From contig DEHS01000100.1 in assembly GCA_002352055.1 (NCBI GenBank), forward strand, positions 33,469-40,280: a stretch of DNA of 6,812 nucleotides, read 5' to 3'. Source of the stretch: Legionellaceae bacterium UBA2794. GTDB taxonomy: Bacteria > Pseudomonadota > Gammaproteobacteria > Legionellales > Legionellaceae. Numbering within the stretch: the first letter of the stretch is position 1; each line of letters starts with the position of its first letter. The notes beneath the pieces are model-generated. The model ran no database searches and had not been told where the DNA came from. It saw only the letters and a list, made by a program, of their open reading frames with translations. The position numbers were made by a program, and so were the translations under genes. Of this stretch, positions 1 through 5,890 are shown piece by piece.

Positions 1-124
1 TATCCTGACAATCATCTACACAAAGATCCAATCCAAAGTTTTCCCAACGCCATCTAACCATTTTCAGGAATAACTCCATACTCAGATCTTCGTTTAAATT
101 GTGTTTTCCTATCTTCAACAGCAT
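1..124 (-). CDS. Partial unrecognised protein, N-terminal 41 residues
   Basis: An open frame starts with ATG at 124-122 and runs off the left edge without a stop. It reads MLLKIGKHNLNEDLSMELFL and continues with a tryptophan-containing stretch (RWRWENFGLDLCVDDCQD). I recognise no family; too little is present to judge domains. It lies 24 bases after the stop of the zinc-ribbon gene on the same strand, a spacing that suggests co-transcription. No good ribosome-binding site is seen; GAAAGAAAA precedes the ATG. A short open frame at an edge could be chance, so support comes only from the operon-like spacing and shared strand. Confidence 0.4.
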   Translation of the reverse strand, partial: MLLKIGKHNLNEDLSMELFLKMVRWRWENFGLDLCVDDCQD

Positions 125-148
125 ATTTTTTCTTTCAAATAATATATA

Positions 149-361
149 TTAATTTGTGCTATCATTTCGTTCTTCATCGCCTAAGTAACCATTCTTCCCA
201 TAATAACACATTACATCTCTTATTATTGGTTTATCATCACATTTGGGGCAGACAAATAGAACAAAAATGCTTTTTTCATGGTCAAAGAAATGCCTGTTTA
301 CAATTTTCATTTCGCCACAATTTGGACACAAATTTAATATATGTGTTTTTATATTATACAT
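149..361 (-). CDS. Small zinc-ribbon protein of unknown function (70 aa)
   Basis: This 70-residue protein has two CxxC knuckles, CPNC at residues 12-15 and CPKC at 38-41, separated by 22 residues. That is the usual layout of a four-cysteine zinc ribbon, so it probably folds around one zinc ion. The N-terminal half carries basic and aromatic residues (KIVNRHFFDHEK); the C-terminus is acidic and polar. There is no signal peptide or membrane segment. Such small proteins often bind nucleic acid or another protein, but no specific role can be assigned. It shares its strand with the gene fragment 24 bases downstream and with the recombinase gene upstream. No Shine-Dalgarno sequence is visible, and a TATAAT-like hexamer (364-369) sits almost against the start codon. 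The paired cysteines make it more credible than a random frame. Confidence 0.6.
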   Translation of the reverse strand: MYNIKTHILNLCPNCGEMKIVNRHFFDHEKSIFVLFVCPKCDDKPIIRDVMCYYGKNGYLGDEERNDSTN

Positions 362-473
362 AAATTATATGCAATTTTTTTACTAGTGTTACTGATTCAA
401 ATCCGTAGTTGCCTTATAAAGCACTGTTACTTTGTTGTTTAGTAATCAGTAAGTAACAAACAGGTAACAAATT
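362..473. other. Repeat-rich gap beyond the integrase gene, candidate att region
   Basis: This 112-bp non-coding stretch follows the recombinase stop codon. The heptamer TGTTACT occurs at 387-393 and 425-431, and in inverse orientation at 452-458 (AGTAACA) and, with one change, 463-469 (GGTAACA). The last two are 11 bp apart, about one helical turn. A perfect 9-bp inverted repeat, TTACTGATT/AATCAGTAA, spans 389-397 and 444-452. Between its arms, 411-422 (GCCTTATAAAGC) is an imperfect 12-bp dyad. Phased short repeats around a central dyad resemble arm-type and core sites for tyrosine recombinases, whose att sites usually adjoin int. The function is inferred; no second att copy can be seen in this window. 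Confidence 0.4.
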
Positions 474-1508
474 CTATTCATTTTTCTTTCTTTTATCAAT
501 TTTCTTTAATACCTGGGAGAGCTTGAATGAATTAAAATTTACATATGAGCCAATCGTGGTTGCTACATGCTCATGACCAAAATGCTGGCTTACAGCTGCC
601 ATTTCCTCACCATTCACACATTTTTCCAATGCTAAATGTGCTGTTAACTTTCTGAAGGAATGCGGATTATAGTACTCCATCTTAGCGTCTTTAGCCCGGT
701 TCTTGAATATATTCCTTATACGTCCTGAACCTGTCCAGAATACCGGCTCTACTTCATCTGATTTCTCAAAGCAAAGATCATTTCCTTTTGATAACGACTT
801 GGATCTTGGAAATACCGGATCATCATTCTTGAAACCTTTTTCTTTAAGAAATTCCACCCAATCTGTTACATATTTTAATAATGCAGGTTCAAAGTTAAAA
901 ATTTTGCTGAATATCTGCTTTGAAAATTTGGTTTTTACTCCTTCTTTAGGGTCCTGGTAAACTTCTAGCTCTTCGAGGTCAACACAACCTACCGGAAGGC
1001 TGGCTATTGCTGAATCCCTCATACCTGTAAGAACTGTGAAAGCAATTAATGCCCTGTCACGCATTTCTACTTCACTATTTCCTTTTATCGATGCAGTAAG
1101 TCTCAAAATATATTCTAGCGAAGGGTTTTTCTTCAACCTCCCTTGCTGAGATACTTTACTCTCAGAATCAGCCGTATTTAGGTAGGCTATATCATTGCCT
1201 GATAACCTGCTCTTATATCCCGGCTGCATAAGAAGCCAATCATAGAAATTTTTCAGCATTTTTAAATAATGGCAATAAGTTGATGTCTGTATAGGTTTAT
1301 CCCGGTAACTGGACTTTTTAAGCCATGCTTTGTATGATAATGCTTTTTCCTTACTAAACTTTGCAAATTCTTCATAGTTTGAATACTCTTCATATTTAGT
1401 TAAAGCACTTTCAATTTTATCAATAGTTGCCGGATTCTTTCCTTTAACTTCCTGCAGCCATTTGTAGTATTCCTGTTTGATCTTTATATTCTGAATGTTA
1501 ATTGTCAT
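474..1508 (-). CDS. Tyrosine recombinase / phage-type integrase
   Basis: This protein (344 aa from the chosen start) is a site-specific recombinase that cuts and rejoins DNA through a 3'-phosphotyrosine bond. An N-terminal SAM-like core-binding domain spans roughly residues 8-100, and the catalytic domain about 125-335. Visible catalytic residues, numbered from the ATG start, are Arg164 (TGMRDSA), a candidate lysine near 192-194 (GVKTK), His283 and Arg286 (PHSFRK), His312 (FGHEH) and the nucleophile Tyr322 (GSYVNF). The full R-K-HxxR-H-Y set appears intact, so it is probably active. The frame could open at a TTG six bases upstream, but AGGAGA lies directly against that TTG and six bases from the ATG at 1508-1506, so I chose the ATG. 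It is the last gene of an operon with the HTH/zinc-ribbon protein and the excisionase-like protein. An episomal or invertase role cannot be excluded. Confidence 0.93.
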   Translation of the reverse strand: MTINIQNIKIKQEYYKWLQEVKGKNPATIDKIESALTKYEEYSNYEEFAKFSKEKALSYKAWLKKSSYRDKPIQTSTYCHYLKMLKNFYDWLLMQPGYKSRLSGNDIAYLNTADSESKVSQQGRLKKNPSLEYILRLTASIKGNSEVEMRDRALIAFTVLTGMRDSAIASLPVGCVDLEELEVYQDPKEGVKTKFSKQIFSKIFNFEPALLKYVTDWVEFLKEKGFKNDDPVFPRSKSLSKGNDLCFEKSDEVEPVFWTGSGRIRNIFKNRAKDAKMEYYNPHSFRKLTAHLALEKCVNGEEMAAVSQHFGHEHVATTIGSYVNFNSFKLSQVLKKIDKRKKNE

Positions 1509-1514
1509 TTTCAA

Positions 1515-1520
1515 TCTCCT
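1515..1520 (-). promoter_or_regulatory. Shine-Dalgarno sequence of the integrase gene
   Basis: On the minus strand AGGAGA is followed by six bases (TTGAAA) and then ATG. It decides the start at 1508 over the TTG at 1514-1512, which would have no spacing at all. It is the clearest ribosome-binding site in the window. Confidence 0.7.
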
Positions 1521-1539
1521 CTCGTTATTTTAATTTCAG

Positions 1540-2067
1540 TTAAAAATTCAAAGTTAGTTGTTCATTTATCTGCTTTTTGGAAACCCTGTTTATGTCAGTG
1601 TTTAAAGGGAGAGATAAGTTACTCATTAATCCTGTTCCTTCCTCTTCAAGTATCTTTAATGATATCATTTTATTTATGATCTTATCGGAAGCAAACCTGA
1701 ATATTTCCGTCCCGCACTTTTCACAGTTTCCAAATATCTTTGCATGTTTATTTCCGTTCCCCAGATTTTTATCGGTAATAACATAACGTAATTTTTCATG
1801 CTTACTAATAGTTTCTTTTCTGCACTTCACGCAATAGAATTGATGTAATTCCAATTTTTTCTTATTCCTTTTATATTTTTTTTGAAGAAATTCTTTGACT
1901 ATAAATCCAAGGTAAAGATGCGGTCTTGAATTTTCTTCGAGCGGCTTCATACCTTCTCTTTTCCACACCTGAATGGTACGGATATGAACATGAAATAACT
2001 CAGCCAATGTTTGATTGGTGTAAACCTTCCTGCTTCTTATCAAAGAAATATTTATCTTTTTTGACAT
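1540..2067 (-). CDS. HTH plus zinc-ribbon protein, probable recombination accessory factor
   Basis: This 175-residue protein has two visible parts. Residues about 14-62 look like a MerR/excisionase-type helix-turn-helix: YTNQTLAELFHVHIRTIQVW, then GMKP and a short hydrophobic segment (HLYLGFIVKEFL). A lysine-rich linker follows (KKYKRNKKK). Two CxxC pairs, CVKC at 79-82 and CEKC at 115-118, suggest a zinc ribbon. The C-terminal 50 residues are polar and not recognised. The gene lies seven bases after the excisionase-like gene and 31 bases before the integrase ATG, so the three are very likely co-transcribed. I infer DNA binding and a possible role in integrase directionality or operon control. 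I know no named family with certainty; a plain transcription regulator is an alternative. Confidence 0.75.
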   Translation of the reverse strand: MSKKINISLIRSRKVYTNQTLAELFHVHIRTIQVWKREGMKPLEENSRPHLYLGFIVKEFLQKKYKRNKKKLELHQFYCVKCRKETISKHEKLRYVITDKNLGNGNKHAKIFGNCEKCGTEIFRFASDKIINKMISLKILEEEGTGLMSNLSLPLNTDINRVSKKQINEQLTLNF

Positions 2068-2069
2068 TA

Positions 2070-2077
2070 TTCACCTA
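2070..2077 (-). promoter_or_regulatory. Stop codon overlapping a ribosome-binding site
   Basis: On the minus strand the excisionase-like gene ends in TAG at 2077-2075, and TAGGTGAA reads across it. The AGGTGA embedded there serves as a Shine-Dalgarno sequence for the HTH/zinc-ribbon ATG at 2067-2065. This arrangement favours translational coupling of the two genes. Confidence 0.55.
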
Positions 2078-2353
2078 TTTAGATAAATATTTAATGGCTT
2101 CAGCTTCAATATCTGCTGTACCTTTGACCGGTTTACTGTAAACCCACTTATCAAGAGATACTTTTTCAAAGTAAATTTTCTTGCCGTATGGCTTAAAATG
2201 CGGTATTTTACCTCCGGAAGTGAGTTTATACAGGTATGATTTTGATATACCAAGGTATTCAGCCGCAGTATCAAAAGTCATAGGCTTAGGCTTTTGCACT
2301 TCAAGCATTGACTCAATGTTCTTGAGCCTTTCTTCAATTTCGGATATTTTCAT
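2075..2353 (-). CDS. Excisionase-like (AlpA/HTH_17) DNA-binding protein
   Basis: This 92-residue protein opens with a short charged, probably coiled helix (KISEIEERLKNIESMLEV). Residues about 25-70 then form a compact winged HTH typical of the excisionase/AlpA-like HTH_17 group: MTFDTAAEYLGISKSYLYKL, SGGKIPHFKPYGKKIYF and the closing LDKWV. Proteins of this kind bend att DNA or set recombination directionality, and some also regulate transcription. Its position as first gene of the unit ending in the tyrosine recombinase supports a recombination directionality factor. An in-frame TAA lies three codons upstream, so the ATG at 2353-2351 is the only ATG start available. No Shine-Dalgarno sequence precedes it; a structured leader with inverted repeats lies 17 bases and more upstream. 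A pure repressor role is possible. Confidence 0.85.
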   Translation of the reverse strand: MKISEIEERLKNIESMLEVQKPKPMTFDTAAEYLGISKSYLYKLTSGGKIPHFKPYGKKIYFEKVSLDKWVYSKPVKGTADIEAEAIKYLSK

Positions 2354-2370
2354 GAAACTTTAGAAATGAA

Positions 2371-2441
2371 TAGCACCGGGAGAAAGTAATTCCAAATTGC
2401 TTAATTTGGTGAGAAAAGCAATAAAAGAAAGCCCGGTGCTA
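2371..2441. repeat. Perfect 10-bp inverted repeat with nested hairpin
   Basis: TAGCACCGGG at 2371-2380 is matched exactly by its reverse complement CCCGGTGCTA at 2432-2441. Inside lies a second perfect stem, CCAAATT (2392-2398) and AATTTGG (2403-2409), around the loop GCTT. The GC-rich outer arms stand out in AT-rich surroundings. The structure ends immediately before the next inverted repeat and 17 bases before the excisionase-like start codon. It could act as an operator, an mRNA leader hairpin or a recombinase site. Confidence 0.75.
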
Positions 2442-2516
2442 ATTTTGTTCAATTTTAAGTATTTTATGGAATTGACTTTCATACTACAAACTTAAAATTG
2501 AAATTAGGGACAAAAT
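2442..2516. repeat. 13-bp inverted repeat plus 6-bp outer extension
   Basis: TTCAATTTTAAGT at 2448-2460 pairs perfectly with ACTTAAAATTGAA at 2490-2502. Further out, ATTTTG at 2442-2447 pairs with CAAAAT at 2511-2516, with an eight-base bulge (2503-2510) on one side only. The 29-bp loop (2461-2489) contains promoter-like hexamers for the minus strand. It starts exactly one base after the preceding inverted repeat ends. The arms may be operator half-sites around the promoter. Confidence 0.7.
2461..2494 (-). promoter_or_regulatory. Candidate promoter(s) of the excisionase-integrase operon
   Basis: Read on the minus strand, TTGTAG (2489-2484) and TAAAAT (2466-2461) are spaced by 17 bases, a sigma-70-like pair. 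Overlapping it is TAAGTTTG (2494-2487), an exact match to the Bacteroidota -7 element TAnnTTTG, with TTTG at 2514-2511 sixteen bases upstream, a little short of the usual spacing. Either would give a leader of about 100-130 bases containing the nested hairpin. The call rests on consensus matching only. Confidence 0.4.
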
Positions 2517-2536
2517 GTCTGAGAAAAATATTTACC

Positions 2537-3289
2537 CTATTTTTCTATGTTTTTATCTCGGAAACGTTGAATTTGTTTTTTAATAGTAGTAAGGGCTACT
2601 TTTTTATTGATTTTCTTATAAATGAACTCGGCAATTTTCGAATAATGTGGTTGTCCATTTTTTCTTTTATACCCTTTATAATTTTCAGCAATAAATTCGT
2701 AACATTCAGATAATTCAGTACATCTTTTAGGATTTTTTTTAACAGTTTCGATTAATCTATCGATTTCATCTTTATCTAATAAGTAAGTTTTTTCCTCTAT
2801 ATCTTTTACTAGAATTTCGTTATTGTAAGCTAATTCACGATTTTTTTCAGCTATAAGTTTTTTCTCATCATTATGTAAATTTTTAATTAGTTCTCTCCCT
2901 CTCGCAGACATTGTTAGTAAACTGCTTTCAATTTTCCATATTTCCCCAAGTTTTTCATTCTTTACAAAACTAATTAAATGGTTATTGAAATATTCAAATA
3001 TTGATTCAAGACTCCATGTTTTAATAATAGATATTTTTCCATATAAAAACTCTTCGAGATTAATATATTTATCCAAATAACCCCATATGGAATATGTGTT
3101 TGACGGTAGTTCCCAAATTACGTAATAATACCAAATCCCCATAATAACATCGTATACTTCAAATTCTTTATTAACTTTTAAAAAATGTTTTATTTCTAAA
3201 AAAGATTTACCCTTGATATAATTCTCATATAATTTAACAATTTCATCATCAAAATCCTGAACAGAATATGTTTCTATTTTCTTTTCCAT
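2537..3289 (-). CDS. Orphan protein of unknown function, possible C-terminal HTH (250 aa)
   Basis: I do not recognise this 250-residue protein. Residues 1-110 are rich in aromatic and acidic residues (GIWYYYVIWELP at 51-62 is notable), without a signal peptide; the hydrophobic run looks too short and charged around it to be a clear membrane anchor. Residues 110-170 look largely helical and charged (ARGRELIKNL, DEKKLIAEKNRELA). The C-terminal end (about 215-246) contains HYSKIAEFIYKKINKKVALT followed by TIKKQIQRFRDK, which has the spacing of an HTH with a basic recognition helix; this is inference. The gene is the most AT-rich in the window; the 60 bases at 3181-3240 contain only 10 G or C. 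It shares its strand with the recombination operon but is 183 bp upstream, and is divergent from hsdM. It could be cargo, a regulator or a defence gene. Confidence 0.75.
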   Translation of the reverse strand: MEKKIETYSVQDFDDEIVKLYENYIKGKSFLEIKHFLKVNKEFEVYDVIMGIWYYYVIWELPSNTYSIWGYLDKYINLEEFLYGKISIIKTWSLESIFEYFNNHLISFVKNEKLGEIWKIESSLLTMSARGRELIKNLHNDEKKLIAEKNRELAYNNEILVKDIEEKTYLLDKDEIDRLIETVKKNPKRCTELSECYEFIAENYKGYKRKNGQPHYSKIAEFIYKKINKKVALTTIKKQIQRFRDKNIEK

Positions 3290-3461
3290 ATCTTTATTTT
3301 CATTTACTCAAAAATAATAATCAATTTCCAATTTTTTGCAGGTATATACTTTTTATTTTCTTTTTTCTTCCTTTATTAACCTTTTATTTTTCCTAAAATT
3401 ACCCTAATTTTAAATATTCAATATTCTTAATTATTCTCAAGATCCCCTTCCAAGGGAACCT
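3290..3461. other. AT-rich divergent gap before hsdM
   Basis: The 172 bp between the orphan gene and hsdM must carry promoters for both directions. For the minus strand, TATTTTTG at 3316-3309 matches the Bacteroidota -7 element TAnnTTTG, but no proper -33 element is found at the right distance. For the plus strand I see no convincing promoter. AAGGGA at 3452-3457 is a plausible Shine-Dalgarno sequence four bases before the hsdM ATG; it forms one arm of a small dyad, CCCTT-CC-AAGGG (3445-3456), which might be an operator or partly mask the site. Confidence 0.35.
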
Positions 3462-5039
3462 ATGGCTAAAAAGCAAAAAGAAGTTAAAGAAGAACCGCTC
3501 GAAAAGAAGCTGTGGAAAGCTGCTGATAAGCTCCGTAAGAATATGGATGCAGCAGAATACAAGCACGTAGTGCTTGGTCTTATCTTCCTGAAATATATCT
3601 CAGATTCTTTTGAAGAGCTTCACAGTATGCTGGTTGAAGGCAAAGGCAGCTTTGAAGGGGCCGATCCTGAAGACCGCAATGAATACATTGCTGAAAAAGT
3701 GTTTTATGTGCCGCCATCTGCCCGTTGGAAATGGATACAGGGCAGAGCAGCCCTTCCCACAATCGGCAAGGATGTTGATGATGCAATGGATGCCATTGAA
3801 AAGGATAACCCCTCTCTAAAAGGAGTGCTGCCCAAAGTTTATGCTCAGGAAAAGCTCGATAAACAGTCACTTGGCGGACTTATTAACCTTGTTGGTAGCG
3901 CAGTACTTGGCACAAAAGAAGCCCAAAGCAAGGATATCCTTGGCAAAGTGTATGAGTATTTCCTTGGTGAGTTTGCGCTTGCAGAAGGCAAAAAAGGCGG
4001 ACAGTTCTATACCCCGGCAAGTGTGGTAAAGCTGCTGGTTGAAATGCTTGAGCCATACGAAGGCAGGGTTTTTGATCCATGCTGTGGTTCAGGCGGGATG
4101 TTTGTGCAGAGCGAAAAGTTTGTTGAAGCTCATAAAGACCGATATCAAAAACCCGGTAAAAAGGGACTGGAGTTAGACCCCAAAGACCGCATTTCTATCT
4201 TTGGGCAGGAAAGCAACCAGACCACATGGCGGCTTTGTAAAATGAACCTTGCAATACGCGGAATTGACAGCAGCAACGTTAGGTGGAACAATGAAGGCAG
4301 CTTTTTAAATGATGCGCACAAGGACCTGAAAGCCGACTACATCATTGCAAACCCTCCGTTTAACGATAGCGACTGGAGCGGTGAGCTGCTTCGTGATGAT
4401 GCCCGGTGGAGTGTTTTAGGACAAAAGCTAACACCGCCTGCAGGCAATGCAAACTATGCATGGATACAGCATTTTATTTATCATTTAAGCCCAACCGGTA
4501 TGGCCGGGTTTGTGCTATCCAAAGGTGCGCTTACAAGCAATACCTCCGGCGAGGGTGATATAAGAAAAGCATTAGTAGAAAATGATTTGGTTGATTGCAT
4601 TGTGAACCTTCCTGCGAAGCTGTTTTTAAATACACAGATACCTGCCTGCCTGTGGTTTTTAAGAAGGAATAAAACCAAACGCAAAGGCGAAATACTTTTT
4701 ATTGATGCCCGTAACCACGGTTATTTGATAAACAGGAAAAACCTTGCTTTTACTGATGAAGATATTACAAACTTAGCCGCAATTTACCACAACTGGCGGA
4801 CCGGTGAGAATGAATATAATGATATTGCAGGCTTATGCAAAAGCTCCACAATAGAAGAAGTAAAAGCACTGAATAATGCGCTTACACCCGGCAGGTATGT
4901 AGGATTGCCTGATGAAGAAGATGTTTTCAATTTTGCCGAACGTTTTACATCACTAAAAGCTGAGTTTGAAAAACAAATTGCAGAAGAAGCAGATTTAAAT
5001 AAGCGGATTTCCGAGAATTTAGCAAAAATAAGGATTTAA
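3462..5039 (+). CDS. hsdM: Type I restriction-modification DNA methyltransferase subunit HsdM
   Basis: HsdM transfers a methyl group from S-adenosylmethionine to N6 of adenine in the site chosen by HsdS; two HsdM with one HsdS form the methylase, and HsdR adds cleavage. At 525 residues it is full length. An HsdM N-terminal helical domain covers about residues 10-145 (LWKAADKLRKNMDAAEYKHV). The methylase domain follows, with GGQFYTP at 179-185, the SAM-binding motif I DPCCGSGG at 205-212, and the catalytic motif IV NPPF at 297-300. The C-terminal end (about 485-522) is a charged helix expected to contact HsdS. The key motifs are intact. The gene is clearly GC-richer than its surroundings (31 of 60 bases at 3961-4020), suggesting a different origin or stronger codon selection. 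abi and hsdS follow on the same strand. Confidence 0.97.
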   Translation: MAKKQKEVKEEPLEKKLWKAADKLRKNMDAAEYKHVVLGLIFLKYISDSFEELHSMLVEGKGSFEGADPEDRNEYIAEKVFYVPPSARWKWIQGRAALPTIGKDVDDAMDAIEKDNPSLKGVLPKVYAQEKLDKQSLGGLINLVGSAVLGTKEAQSKDILGKVYEYFLGEFALAEGKKGGQFYTPASVVKLLVEMLEPYEGRVFDPCCGSGGMFVQSEKFVEAHKDRYQKPGKKGLELDPKDRISIFGQESNQTTWRLCKMNLAIRGIDSSNVRWNNEGSFLNDAHKDLKADYIIANPPFNDSDWSGELLRDDARWSVLGQKLTPPAGNANYAWIQHFIYHLSPTGMAGFVLSKGALTSNTSGEGDIRKALVENDLVDCIVNLPAKLFLNTQIPACLWFLRRNKTKRKGEILFIDARNHGYLINRKNLAFTDEDITNLAAIYHNWRTGENEYNDIAGLCKSSTIEEVKALNNALTPGRYVGLPDEEDVFNFAERFTSLKAEFEKQIAEEADLNKRISENLAKIRI

Positions 5040-5056
5040 TTAGTATAAACGAAAAA

Positions 5057-5092
5057 CCCGAAAGCTTAACCTTGCGGTCAGGGGCTTCCGGG
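5057..5092 (-). terminator. Hairpin between hsdM and abi, terminator-like on the minus strand
   Basis: CCCGAAAGC (5057-5065) pairs with GCTTCCGGG (5084-5092) in eight of nine positions. On the minus strand the stem is followed directly by TTTTT (5056-5052), the layout of an intrinsic terminator. On the plus strand no T-run follows, so it would not clearly end hsdM transcription, although the hairpin could stabilise the mRNA end or act weakly. It faces against the flanking genes, both of which are on the plus strand. Confidence 0.5.
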
Positions 5093-5157
5093 AACTGTAT
5101 CGTGCTACAAATATAATAACAAACTTTGGTTTTAACAAATTCCAATAATCTAAGTTA

Positions 5158-5841
5158 ATGAAATACAGTGATTTTGAAAACATAATGTCGCCTGAAAGAA
5201 TGGGCAGATATTTTACAGCTTGCAGAAGTAACTCAAGAAAATCAATGACATTATACAGAAAAAATCTTGAATTAACTCAGGAATTATTTACAATTATCAG
5301 CTGCTTTGAAATAGCATTAAGAAATGCAACAGATAATCATTATAAAGTAATTTATGGGAATGACTGGTTAAGAAATTCTGCGTTACCGGCAGGAATGTTT
5401 AACACTCCACACTGCGGGAAAACTCCTTCGATTATTTCTTTTGCAGTCAGAAAATTAGGGGGTAACTATTCGCATTCTAAGTTAATTGCAGAAATGGATT
5501 TTGGATTCTGGAGATATATGTTCGCCCGGCACCAATATTATGCCGGTGGTCAGACCTTATTAAGAATTTTTCCATCTAAACCTACCAGTTCAGCATTGCA
5601 GCATTATGATCATAATTATGTTTTTGCTAAGCTGGAGGAATTAAATGAATTAAGAAACAGACTCGCGCATCATGAGCCTGTTGTATTCAGACTTGGTCAC
5701 GCAGCAATAGATACTTCTTATTCAAGAAACAAATATGCTTTAATGATGGAATTCTTTAAATGGATGGATATTGATGAAACTTCATTGTTATATGGCTTAG
5801 ACCATGTTGTAGATATTTGTGACAAAATTGATTCTATATAA
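5158..5841 (+). CDS. Abi-family protein with HEPN RNase motif
   Basis: This 227-residue protein resembles the Abi_2/AbiD/F-like abortive infection family, whose members are HEPN-fold proteins thought to cleave RNA and stop growth of phage-infected cells. Family signposts in order are CFEIALRNA (49-57), LIAEMDFGFWRYMF (109-122) and ELRNRLAHHEP (164-174). In the last, Arg166 and His171 give the HEPN catalytic pattern RxxxxH, so the active site looks intact. No transmembrane segment or signal peptide is present, so it should be cytosolic. It lies 118 bp after hsdM and 81 bp before hsdS on the same strand, an unusual place inside a type I operon, and is much AT-richer than hsdM (16 G or C in 5281-5340), which suggests later acquisition. 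No Shine-Dalgarno sequence is clear at the ATG. RNase activity is inferred from the motif. Confidence 0.88.
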   Translation: MKYSDFENIMSPERMGRYFTACRSNSRKSMTLYRKNLELTQELFTIISCFEIALRNATDNHYKVIYGNDWLRNSALPAGMFNTPHCGKTPSIISFAVRKLGGNYSHSKLIAEMDFGFWRYMFARHQYYAGGQTLLRIFPSKPTSSALQHYDHNYVFAKLEELNELRNRLAHHEPVVFRLGHAAIDTSYSRNKYALMMEFFKWMDIDETSLLYGLDHVVDICDKIDSI

Positions 5842-5845
5842 AAAA

Positions 5846-5863
5846 TAGCTGATAATTTAGCTA
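5846..5863. repeat. 5-bp inverted repeat after abi
   Basis: TAGCT (5846-5850) and AGCTA (5859-5863) flank an eight-base loop just after the abi stop codon. Alone it is weak. It is the first of three dyads that fill most of the abi-hsdS gap. Confidence 0.35.
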
Positions 5864-5875
5864 AAAATAAACTAT

Positions 5876-5890
5876 AATGTAAATTACATT
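5876..5890. repeat. 15-bp odd palindrome upstream of hsdS
   Basis: AATGTAA-A-TTACATT is perfectly symmetrical around base 5883. It is separated by a single base from the next palindrome. It is a plausible binding site for a dimeric regulator; its AT-richness makes it a weak RNA hairpin. Confidence 0.55.

Noticed and set aside
154..363. Plus-strand open frame opposite the zinc-ribbon gene
   Set aside because: It mirrors the minus-strand gene; the product has no motif, whereas the minus strand has two CxxC pairs.
396..404. TTCAAATCC resembling the T-loop of a tRNA, possibly a tRNA-end att site
   Set aside because: The flanking bases do not pair into a T-stem, the base before TTC is A rather than G, and no acceptor stem or CCA-like end follows.
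703..960. Plus-strand frames opposite the recombination genes (703-960, 1577-1786, 1926-2141, 2181-2363) and a minus-strand frame at 2071-2274
   Set aside because: All overlap genes with clear domains in another frame and lack motifs of their own.
2371..2516. Integron attC-like folded recombination site
   Set aside because: The arms lack the GTTRRRY/RYYYAAC core triplet pattern and the recombinase has an ordinary phage-type layout, so an integron is not supported.
3333..3354. Promoter for hsdM from TTTTTG and TATACT/TACTTTTT
   Set aside because: The spacing between the elements fits neither the sigma-70 nor the Bacteroidota pattern, and the region is so AT-rich that partial matches are expected.
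3580..3870. Open frame on the minus strand inside hsdM
   Set aside because: It overlaps a fully supported methyltransferase gene in the opposite direction and shows no recognisable domain; the same holds for the other frames at 3610-3819, 3841-4029, 3883-4080 and 4481-4684.
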